DNA from: an uncultured Bacteroidales bacterium
Lineage (GTDB): Bacteria > Bacteroidota > Bacteroidia > Bacteroidales > Muribaculaceae
DNA length: 14,734 nucleotides
Direction of reading: 5' to 3'
NCBI GenBank assembly: GCA_900549375.1
Contig: URNY01000060.1
Span: forward strand, 1-14,734
Numbering within the stretch: the stretch's first letter is position 1; every line of letters begins with the position of its first letter. Under the pieces are notes generated by a model. That model ran no database searches and was not told the DNA's origin. It saw only the letters and a program-made list of their open reading frames with translations. The position numbers and the translations under genes were made by a program. Of the stretch, positions 7,721 through 14,407 are shown piece by piece.

Positions 7721-8532
7721 TCAACGATTTTGTTGGCTCCCTTATATGCGGGGTCGTAGATGGAATTCAGGAGGTCGGCCAGACGGAGTCCGCCTTTGAG
7801 GAACTGCTCTTCGATCACTGGGGTCCATTTGGCGATGTAATCATAGGAGAGATTCTCCTCCTGAGGGGTTGTATTGTAAATTTCCTTGGCAATCTCATAG
7901 CATTCCTTACCCCACTTTTCGGGAGTGCCATCGGCCAATATTTCAGCTTCCTTTTCAGGAGTGGCGCGGTCGATCTGCTGTTGCCATTCCGTATAACTCC
8001 ACTTATGAGCGGATTCCGGAAGTCGGCTGTCCCATACGGTATGAAGATTGGTGGGCGACTTGAAGAACTTCACCGTCCAGCGGTTTCCGCCGAGGTCGCT
8101 GCGATGTCCCATATGCATCGGCTGATGGATATCGCCGAGAAAATGGATCACCATTTTGAGGGCGTCGGATTTCTGCTGATCGGAGGTATTTGAATCACGT
8201 AACAATTCTACCTGACCACGGATTGCGCGTACTATATCCCCATTTTCGTGCAGAGAAGCAGATTCAAAAGTTTCATCTGCATCGATGTTCTTATAGTGCC
8301 ACGTCTTTGAATAGGCATATTCAGGAGTATGGGATGCATTGTCGAGCCAATTAGCATAATAGACTATAGACTTCCCTCCTAAAATTTTTTCTACTGCAGC
8401 TTTAGTTGCCGGCGTTAGATGATTTTCGGCAATGAAGCAAACCGTGTCATGTCCTTTCTGTCCCCAACCGAAACCGGAGATGCAGCAGAGCGACATTGCC
8501 GCCATGCTGAGATATAATTTTTTTATGTTCAT
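7717..8532 (-). CDS. Secreted S1/P1-type zinc-dependent nuclease
   Basis: A 271-residue exported phosphodiesterase of the P1/S1 nuclease family, which hydrolyses single-stranded nucleic acid and often 3'-phosphates. An N-terminal signal peptide (MNIKKLYLSMAAMSLCCISGFG) ends just before W23, which becomes the N-terminal zinc-ligand tryptophan of the mature enzyme. All nine ligands of the trinuclear zinc site can be matched: W23, H28, D64, H79, H130, D134, H140, H164 and D168. The spacing closely follows fungal P1 (W1, H6, D45, H60, H116, D120, H126, H149, D153). No lipobox is evident at the cleavage site, so a periplasmic or secreted product is expected. The likely role is nucleotide or phosphate scavenging. 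It is the first gene of a four-gene leftward operon whose later members are cytosolic, an odd mix. Confidence 0.93.
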   Translation of the reverse strand: MNIKKLYLSMAAMSLCCISGFGWGQKGHDTVCFIAENHLTPATKAAVEKILGGKSIVYYANWLDNASHTPEYAYSKTWHYKNIDADETFESASLHENGDIVRAIRGQVELLRDSNTSDQQKSDALKMVIHFLGDIHQPMHMGHRSDLGGNRWTVKFFKSPTNLHTVWDSRLPESAHKWSYTEWQQQIDRATPEKEAEILADGTPEKWGKECYEIAKEIYNTTPQEENLSYDYIAKWTPVIEEQFLKGGLRLADLLNSIYDPAYKGANKIVE

Positions 8533-8556
8533 TGTAAATAGCGTTTTTTCTGTCTA

Positions 8557-8564
8557 CAAAAATA
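8557..8564 (-). promoter_or_regulatory. -7 box for the S1/P1 nuclease operon
   Basis: TATTTTTG on the minus strand fits TAnnTTTG and lies 24 nt before the ATG at 8532, giving a leader of roughly 20 nt. No TTTG is seen at the -33 position, so the call rests on the box and its position alone. Confidence 0.45.
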
Positions 8565-8617
8565 CAAAAATTTCTCCATATACCGGAGTCTGCGACATAT
8601 ATACCAGTACCAAAATC

Positions 8618-8648
8618 TTTCCTATCCCGCAAAAATTCCTTAAATTTG
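8618..8648 (+). promoter_or_regulatory. Promoter of lipA-GH84-lipB
   Basis: TTTC (8618-8621, one mismatch to the -33 TTTG) is followed by 19 nt and TAAATTTG (8641-8648), a full TAnnTTTG match. The leader before the lipA ATG is about 25-30 nt. The intergenic region 8533-8680 is shared with the divergent nuclease operon; I see no other regulatory structure in it. Confidence 0.6.
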
Positions 8649-8680
8649 TCCAATAATAACCGACAAACGGGATTCACATC

Positions 8681-9565
8681 ATGAACGACACAAATATAGA
8701 TGGAGAGAAAAGAGCCAAAGCCGATTTCAGGCGCAAACCTGAATGGCTTAAAATTAAACTTCCACGCGGTTTCAAGACAAGTCAAGTCGTAAGTCTGCTC
8801 AACGACCGGCATCTGCACACCATATGCTCGAGCGGGATGTGTCCCAACAGGGCTGAATGCTGGGGTGCCGGAACCGCCACATTCATGATTGGTGGAAATA
8901 TTTGCACCCGCAACTGCCGGTTTTGCAATGTCGCTACCGGCAAACCGTTGCCTCTCGACGAGAAGGAGATAAGCGACATCGTCGACTCTGTGAAAGAACT
9001 CGGCCTCAAACATATCGTAGTCACATCTGTCGACCGCGACGATCTTGAAGATTGCGGTGCCGGACATTGGGCCAAACTTATCCGGACTCTCAAGAGGGAG
9101 GTTCCGGGACTAACCATGGAGGTTCTTATTCCTGATTTCAAAGGGAGAACTGAACTTCTTGATATGGTTATAGCCGAAAAACCGGACATAATATCGCATA
9201 ATCTCGAAACCGTGAGAAGGCTTACGCCCGAAGTGAGGACATTCGCCACATATGACAATTCTCTGAATGTGCTAAGGTATATAGCTTCGAAGGGGGTCCG
9301 CACAAAATCCGGAATTATGCTCGGTTTGGGTGAAACCCGAGAAGAGATTCTTGAGACAATGGACGATCTTCTTGACGCGGGTTGCATGATAATGACAATC
9401 GGACAATACCTGCAGCCGACAAAGAATCATTATCCTTTGCAGGAATACATCCACCCTGACACGTTCGCCGAATATGGCAGAATAGGGAAGAAGAAAGGAT
9501 TCCGGCATATCGAGAGCGCTCCGATGGTGAGATCGAGCTATCATGCGGAGAAACATATACTATAA
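8681..9565 (+). CDS. lipA: Lipoyl synthase
   Basis: A 294-residue radical SAM enzyme that inserts two sulfur atoms into protein-bound octanoyl groups to form the lipoyl cofactor. Both cluster sites are visible: the auxiliary [4Fe-4S] cysteines C49, C54 and C60 in CSSGMCPNRAEC, and the radical SAM cysteines C75, C79 and C82 in CTRNCRFC. The C-terminal RSSYHAE (284-290) supplies the conserved serine that ligates the auxiliary cluster. The VTSVDRDDLEDCGAGH segment is also typical. The length is normal. It heads an operon with a GH84 gene (21-nt gap) and lipB, its functional partner upstream in the pathway. Confidence 0.97.
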   Translation: MNDTNIDGEKRAKADFRRKPEWLKIKLPRGFKTSQVVSLLNDRHLHTICSSGMCPNRAECWGAGTATFMIGGNICTRNCRFCNVATGKPLPLDEKEISDIVDSVKELGLKHIVVTSVDRDDLEDCGAGHWAKLIRTLKREVPGLTMEVLIPDFKGRTELLDMVIAEKPDIISHNLETVRRLTPEVRTFATYDNSLNVLRYIASKGVRTKSGIMLGLGETREEILETMDDLLDAGCMIMTIGQYLQPTKNHYPLQEYIHPDTFAEYGRIGKKKGFRHIESAPMVRSSYHAEKHIL

Positions 9566-9586
9566 ATCAATCAGCCAATTACCAGT

Positions 9587-11368
9587 ATGAGATTTCCTGT
9601 TTATATCGCATTATTATTTGCGGCTTCCATAGCAATATCGCCCGTTTACGGGGCTAAGAAATCATTGCCCGATACCCTTCCTGTACCCGGCAAAGTGCTT
9701 GATCATGAAGGGATATCATTAAATCCGACTCCGGTAGCCATAAGTCGCCCGCATACCGGTTTACTGAATCTTTCCGGCGGGATCTCCACATCCGGGATTC
9801 CTGCTGAAATGCTTGGCGCTCTCTCGGGTATCAAGCTATCGGCCCACGGTATTTCCGTAAGGATTTCTATCGACAAAGAATCATTAGTAAAAAGCAAGCC
9901 CGGGGCATACAAGCTCGAAATCGGTCCCGAAAAGATAAGTGTGACCGGATATGACGATGACGGTATCTACTACGGATTGCAGACATTGCACAATATAATA
10001 GAGGAGATCGAAAAATCCGGCAAAGATGATCTGCCGATGATGGTGGTCGACGACTATCCTGAATTCAAATACCGCGGAGTCGTCGAAGGTTTTTACGGAC
10101 GTCCCTGGAGCCATGAGACAAGATTATCGCTGATTGATTTCATGGGCCGAAATAAGATGAACAGCTATGTTTACGGTCCGAAAGACGATCCTTATCACCG
10201 CACACCCGACTGGCGCAAACCATATCCGGCCGAAGAGGGTAAAAAAATCAAGGAACTTGCCGAAAGATGCCGCAAAAACAGAATGCGTTTTGTCTGGGCC
10301 ATACATCCCGGTGGAGACATCAGATGGGATAAGGCGGATTATGACAGTCTGCTCAACAAGTTCGAATCGATGTATGACCTCGGGGTGCGTCAGTTCGCTG
10401 TATTTTTCGACGATATAAAAGGGGAAGGAACGGATTCAAAGAAACAGGCGGCTCTGCTCAATTCCTTGGTGCGCGATTTTGTGCGTAAGAAAGGTGATGT
10501 GGGCAATCTGATAGTATGCCCTACTGATTATAACCAGGGATGGGCCAATCCCTCCGAGAAAGGACAACTTGCCGTCTACGGCAGGGAACTCGATCCAGAA
10601 GTGGAAGTGTTCTGGACCGGGAAGGTAGTATGTGGCGATATTGAGAATGAATCTCTGGAATTTGTTGACTCGCGCATAAACCGTCCGGCTCTTGTGTGGT
10701 GGAATTTTCCAGTTACCGATTATTGCCGTCACAATCTTTTGCTCGGCCCTGTCTATGGACTTGAAACCACTCTCGATTCCTCAAAGATGGCAGGTATAGA
10801 GTCAAATCCGATGGAAAACGGAGAGGCATCCAAGGGGGCGATCTATGGCGTTGCCGACTATGCATGGAACCCTTCGGCATACAATCCTTTGGACAACTGG
10901 AACCGCTCGTTTCACGTCCTTATGCCCGGAGCATCTGAAGAATATGCCACGTTTGCCATTCATTCGGCCGACCCGCCGAAGAATTACCGCAGGAACGAAT
11001 CATGGAATATAAAGACATTCTCCTACAATAATTATACTCCTGAAATGTTTGAGGCTCTCCGTAAAGAATTTCAGGCCATTTCCGAAGCTCCCGGCAAGAT
11101 ATTTGCAAAGGGAGAGAACACGGCTTTACTTATTGAAACTGCTCCCTGGCTCATAGAGTTTGAAAATCTCGGCAAACGCGGACTTATGGCTCTTGAACTT
11201 ATCAAGACCTATGAAAGCGGGAATAAAGAAAAGTTTCAGAAGGATTACCGCAAACTGAAACTTATAAACGACATCCAACGTCCAGGCTATCTCGACCACC
11301 GCAGCGGAACGCTGAAACTACAGCCCTTCATCGACAATGTGCTCAAGGAGCTGAACGAGAAGCTATAA
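9587..11368 (+). CDS. Secreted GH84 beta-N-acetylglucosaminidase (O-GlcNAcase-like)
   Basis: A 593-residue exported glycosidase that should remove beta-linked N-acetylglucosamine by substrate-assisted catalysis. A signal peptide (about residues 1-22) has no lipobox. An N-terminal alpha/beta domain as in GH20 and GH84 (about 35-150) precedes the catalytic barrel (about 160-440), which starts with YRGVVEGFYGRPW and carries the catalytic aspartate pair D275-D276 in FFDDI. Further probable substrate-pocket segments are FWTGK (342-346), VWWNFPVTD (370-378) and YAWNP (425-429). A helical C-terminal region ends at residue 593. The B. thetaiotaomicron homologue is about 737 residues, so the extra C-terminal domain of that enzyme appears to be missing. 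Natural targets are probably host mucin or other GlcNAc-bearing glycans (inference). It sits between lipA and lipB with gaps of 21 and 17 nt, without its own promoter that I can see, which is an odd place for a glycan-degrading enzyme. Confidence 0.93.
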   Translation: MRFPVYIALLFAASIAISPVYGAKKSLPDTLPVPGKVLDHEGISLNPTPVAISRPHTGLLNLSGGISTSGIPAEMLGALSGIKLSAHGISVRISIDKESLVKSKPGAYKLEIGPEKISVTGYDDDGIYYGLQTLHNIIEEIEKSGKDDLPMMVVDDYPEFKYRGVVEGFYGRPWSHETRLSLIDFMGRNKMNSYVYGPKDDPYHRTPDWRKPYPAEEGKKIKELAERCRKNRMRFVWAIHPGGDIRWDKADYDSLLNKFESMYDLGVRQFAVFFDDIKGEGTDSKKQAALLNSLVRDFVRKKGDVGNLIVCPTDYNQGWANPSEKGQLAVYGRELDPEVEVFWTGKVVCGDIENESLEFVDSRINRPALVWWNFPVTDYCRHNLLLGPVYGLETTLDSSKMAGIESNPMENGEASKGAIYGVADYAWNPSAYNPLDNWNRSFHVLMPGASEEYATFAIHSADPPKNYRRNESWNIKTFSYNNYTPEMFEALRKEFQAISEAPGKIFAKGENTALLIETAPWLIEFENLGKRGLMALELIKTYESGNKEKFQKDYRKLKLINDIQRPGYLDHRSGTLKLQPFIDNVLKELNEKL

Positions 11369-11385
11369 CCTGTCGTTTAAATCAT

Positions 11386-12054
11386 ATGGATTTACGAATA
11401 ATCGATTTCGCCACGAGCGATTATAAAGATATCTGGGAGGAACAGAAATCATTGTTCCAAATGATGGTCGATTTCAAAATCAGCCATAAAGAAATTACGG
11501 AGGAGTATCTGCTCATAGGCGAACATCCCTCTGTATATACACTCGGATTTCATGGAAATGCCGACAATCTTCTTGTGGATGAAGAGGTGCTTCGTCAAAT
11601 GGGAGCCGAATGCATAAGAATCGAGAGGGGAGGCGACATCACTTATCACGGGCCCGGACAAATGATCTGCTATCCGATTCTGGATCTTGAGAATCATTGT
11701 CTCGGAATAAAGGGATATATGGAATTGCTCGAAGACTGCATTATCGACCTACTCGCGGAATATTCCATAAAGGGGGAGAAAATAGAGGATGCCGTCGGAA
11801 TATGGATAGGAAAGGGGAGCGCGGAGGAACGGAAGATTTGCGCTATGGGAGTGAAATGCACCCGGTTCGTGACAATGCACGGTCTCGCGTTGAATGTAAC
11901 GACTGATATGGAGATGTTTAATGCCATCAACCCTTGTGGCTTTCGAGACAAAGGCGTGACTTCAATGCAGAGAGAACTCGGTTATTCTCCCGATATAGAG
12001 GAAGTCAAAAGACGTTTCACCGAAATATTCATGAAAAAATTCGGCTTTGCATAA
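11386..12054 (+). CDS. lipB: Octanoyl-[ACP]:protein N-octanoyltransferase
   Basis: A 222-residue enzyme that moves octanoate from acyl carrier protein onto lipoyl domains, giving the substrate for LipA. Family motifs: RGGDITYHGPGQ (81-92), the catalytic lysine K150 in RKICAMGVK, the MHGLALNV segment (164-171), and the catalytic cysteine C184 in NPCGF, followed by GVTSM (190-194). The length is normal. It is the third gene of the lipA-GH84-lipB unit and its stop lies 2 nt from the stop of the convergent mlaF gene, leaving no room for a separate terminator. Confidence 0.97.
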   Translation: MDLRIIDFATSDYKDIWEEQKSLFQMMVDFKISHKEITEEYLLIGEHPSVYTLGFHGNADNLLVDEEVLRQMGAECIRIERGGDITYHGPGQMICYPILDLENHCLGIKGYMELLEDCIIDLLAEYSIKGEKIEDAVGIWIGKGSAEERKICAMGVKCTRFVTMHGLALNVTTDMEMFNAINPCGFRDKGVTSMQRELGYSPDIEEVKRRFTEIFMKKFGFA

Positions 12055-12056
12055 TC

Positions 12057-12839
12057 TTATTTCCCCTTTTCGGCTTCATATTCGCGTTCGAGGAATGTCT
12101 TCACCTCCTTGAAAAGCTCGGATGCGAACACGAAATTATTGAGTGCCTCGCTTTTGCTGCGGAAAATGCTCCGGTCATCACCCGTCCAGTCACAATGACC
12201 TTTGTTGATGAACACGATATGCTCGCCTATACCGAGCACGGAGTTCATGTCGTGGGTATTGATGATCGTTGTGATATTATATTCGTGGGTGATGTCGCTC
12301 AGAAGCTCGTCGATCAGAATCGAAGTCTGCGGATCGAGGCCGGAGTTAGGCTCATCGCAAAACAGATATTTGGGATTGAGGGCAATCGCTCTGGCAATGG
12401 CCACACGTTTCTGCATGCCTCCTGAGATTTCCGAAGGATATTTATCATCGGCATTCTCGAGCCCGACCCTTTTGATACAGAATCTTGCTCTATCGAGCTG
12501 TTCTGCTTTCGACATTTTTGAAAACATCTTAAGCGGGAACATCACATTTCCGAGCACCGTCTCGTTATCGAAAAGTGCCGATCCTTGAAAAAGCATGCCG
12601 ATTTCGCTTCTCAGATCTCTTTTCTGAGAGGTGTCAAGATCGCGGAAACGGCGTCCGTCATAGAGTATTTCCCCCTCTTCCGGGGTGAGAAGGCCGATAA
12701 GACATTTCATGAAAACCGTCTTGCCGGAGCCGCTTTGTCCTATTATGAGATTTGTCTTGCCGGTGTCGAACCGCGCGCTTATGTCATAAAGCACCCGCTG
12801 CCCCTCGAACCATTTGGAAACGTTTTTTGCCTCGATCAT
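12057..12839 (-). CDS. mlaF: MlaF-type phospholipid-transport ABC ATPase
   Basis: A 260-residue ATPase subunit of the MCE/Mla-type transporter that moves lipids between the inner and outer membranes. Motifs: Walker A GQSGSGKT (34-41), Q-loop GMLFQGSALFD (81-91, typical of the MlaF group), signature SGGMQKR (139-145), Walker B YLFCDEP (158-164), D-loop SGLDP, and the H-loop histidine in INTHDM. I chose the ATG at 12839: it starts MIEAKNVSKWF as in the family and overlaps the mlaE stop by 4 nt (ATGA). A longer in-frame start at 13028 would add 63 residues that are only an off-frame reading of mlaE. No MlaD or MlaB/C gene follows; the unit ends against lipB. Confidence 0.93.
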   Translation of the reverse strand: MIEAKNVSKWFEGQRVLYDISARFDTGKTNLIIGQSGSGKTVFMKCLIGLLTPEEGEILYDGRRFRDLDTSQKRDLRSEIGMLFQGSALFDNETVLGNVMFPLKMFSKMSKAEQLDRARFCIKRVGLENADDKYPSEISGGMQKRVAIARAIALNPKYLFCDEPNSGLDPQTSILIDELLSDITHEYNITTIINTHDMNSVLGIGEHIVFINKGHCDWTGDDRSIFRSKSEALNNFVFASELFKEVKTFLEREYEAEKGK

Positions 12840-13582
12840 TGCAGAAGAAGTTTTGTGAGAATAACATCGGCCAGAAGAATCAGGATTGAACTTGAAACCA
12901 CAGCTTTGGTGCTTGCCTGTCCAACCTCGAGCGCTCCGCCCTTGACATAAAAGCCGTAATATGAAGCCACGGAAGTGATGATGAATGCGAAAAAGAGTGT
13001 TTTTATGATCGCATACCAGATATACCACTCATTAAAAAACGATTGTATGCCATATACATAATTTTCCATTGAAATCATGTCTGTGAACCGGGCGATCAGA
13101 GCTCCTCCGACGAGGCCCATGAACATCGAAAGGACGCATAGCACAGGCACAAAAAGCACAAAGCCTATGATCTTGGGAAGCACTATGAAGTTAGCAGAGT
13201 TCAATCCCATGATCTCAAGCGCATCGATCTGCTCTGTAACCCTCATGGTTCCTATCTCTGAAGCGATGTTGCTTCCTACTTTCCCTGCAAGGATAAGCGA
13301 CATCATAGTGCAGGAGAATTCAAGAATAAGAATCTCGCGTGTCGCCAGCCCGGTGGAATAGGAGGGAATCATCGGGGAGACAATATTGATTGTCATCTGA
13401 ATACATATCACAGCACCAATGAAAATGGATATGATAATGACCAGAGGGATGGAATCCACACCAAGTTTGCTTATCTCGAATATAAGCTGCTTGAAGAATT
13501 CCTTCCATTTCTCCGGGACCCGGAATACCTGCGTCATGAAGACACAATATCGGCCAAACGATTTTATCGAAGATACAAACAT
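12836..13582 (-). CDS. mlaE: MlaE-type ABC permease
   Basis: A 248-residue integral membrane permease and partner of the adjacent MlaF ATPase. It shows the MlaE-family pattern: an amphipathic N-terminal interface helix, five or so hydrophobic segments, and the hallmark central stretch LEFSCTMMSLILAGKVGSNI followed by ASEIGTMRVTEQIDALEIMG (about residues 87-126), which couples to the ATPase. The KGGALEVGQASTKAVVSSSI segment near the C-terminus is also typical. It is the first gene of the leftward mlaE-mlaF pair, with translation of mlaF coupled by the ATGA overlap. A -7 box lies about 70 nt upstream. Confidence 0.95.
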   Translation of the reverse strand: MFVSSIKSFGRYCVFMTQVFRVPEKWKEFFKQLIFEISKLGVDSIPLVIIISIFIGAVICIQMTINIVSPMIPSYSTGLATREILILEFSCTMMSLILAGKVGSNIASEIGTMRVTEQIDALEIMGLNSANFIVLPKIIGFVLFVPVLCVLSMFMGLVGGALIARFTDMISMENYVYGIQSFFNEWYIWYAIIKTLFFAFIITSVASYYGFYVKGGALEVGQASTKAVVSSSILILLADVILTKLLLQ

Positions 13583-13652
13583 ATCAATTCTAATAAGAAA
13601 GTCAAGTGAGGAAGAACAACAAGTGTCCGTATATCCAAGCGATTTGACACCA

Positions 13653-13660
13653 CAAAGATA
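13653..13660 (-). promoter_or_regulatory. -7 box for mlaE-mlaF
   Basis: TATCTTTG on the minus strand fits TAnnTTTG. No TTTG is found at -33. The predicted leader is about 65 nt. The region where its -33 should be lies inside the spacer of the divergent udk promoter, so the two polymerase sites overlap. Confidence 0.45.
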
Positions 13661-13668
13661 ATAAAAAA

Positions 13669-13700
13669 TTTGCAGGGGATAGGCGATTTTACTAATTTTG
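13669..13700 (+). promoter_or_regulatory. Promoter of udk-lptB
   Basis: TTTG (13669-13672), exactly 20 nt, then TAATTTTG (13693-13700): a perfect match to both halves of the Bacteroidota consensus. It is the best promoter in the window. Transcription should start near 13704-13707, giving a leader of about 85 nt before udk. That leader contains ATG-TAA (13708-13713) and a 12-codon open frame (13713-13751). Confidence 0.8.
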
Positions 13701-13789
13701 TATAATCATGTAATGTCATATCAAGGCAAGACCGGCCAGATTGTGCGGTAACGGCCTGGGCATTGCAGCGCGTCTAACATAAATACATT

Positions 13790-14407
13790 ATGCTGATTAT
13801 CGGTATCGCCGGAGGCACAGGCTCCGGAAAGACAACAGTTGTGAGAAAAATCATCGAGAGTCTTCCAAAGGATGAAGTGGACGTGATTCCGCAAGACTGC
13901 TATTACAAAGACAATGCCCATATTCCGCTTGAGGAAAGGCTTACGATGAACTATGACGAGCCGGCTTCCATAGAATGGTCATTGCTCGTGCGTCAGCTCA
14001 AGGAGCTGAAGGAGGGGAGGGCGATAGAGATGCCGACCTATGACTTCATAACTTGTTCGAGGCTAAAGGAAACCGTGCATGTCGAGCCGCGCGAGGTAGT
14101 GGTTGTCGAAGGTATTCTTGTGCTCACCGACAAGGAACTTCGCGACATGATGGATGTAAAGGTATTTGTGGATGCCGATGCGGATGAACGCCTGATAAGG
14201 GTGATTCACCGCGACTGCATAGAACGAGGCAGAACCCCCCAGATGGTGATCGACCGGTATGAGGAGACACTCAAGCCGATGCACGAGCTTTATATCGAGC
14301 CTTCGAAAAGGTATGCCGACCTCATTGTGCCGCAAGGAGGACATAACCGCGTTGCCGTGAAGTTGCTTACTGATTATATCCGATCACTTCTCAAGCCTGC
14401 TAAATGA
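13790..14407 (+). CDS. udk: Uridine kinase
   Basis: A 205-residue P-loop kinase that phosphorylates uridine (and usually cytidine) in pyrimidine salvage in the cytosol. Features: P-loop GGTGSGKT (8-15), the PQDCYYKD segment (34-41) holding the catalytic aspartate, NYDEP (54-58), MPTYDF (81-86), VVVVEGIL (103-110) and the RDCIERGR lid motif (141-148). The length is normal for bacterial Udk. Its stop overlaps the start of the next gene (ATGA, 14404-14407), coupling it to an lptB-like ATPase. Confidence 0.95.
   Translation: MLIIGIAGGTGSGKTTVVRKIIESLPKDEVDVIPQDCYYKDNAHIPLEERLTMNYDEPASIEWSLLVRQLKELKEGRAIEMPTYDFITCSRLKETVHVEPREVVVVEGILVLTDKELRDMMDVKVFVDADADERLIRVIHRDCIERGRTPQMVIDRYEETLKPMHELYIEPSKRYADLIVPQGGHNRVAVKLLTDYIRSLLKPAK

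Noticed and set aside
8782..9387. Long open frame on the minus strand across lipA (and similar antisense frames elsewhere)
   Set aside because: It is antisense to lipA, whose motifs are complete, and its product shows no recognisable domain, so it is a by-product of codon use.
12840..13028. 63-residue N-terminal extension of MlaF
   Set aside because: It is the coding region of mlaE read in another frame; the ATG at 12839 gives the standard MlaF start and an ATGA overlap.
13747..13782. Open stretch reading GNGLGIAARLT-stop in a frame next to the udk leader peptide, as if a frameshifted small gene
   Set aside because: It has no start codon in its own frame before a stop at 13711, and joining it to the leader frame needs a frameshift with no supporting slippery site.
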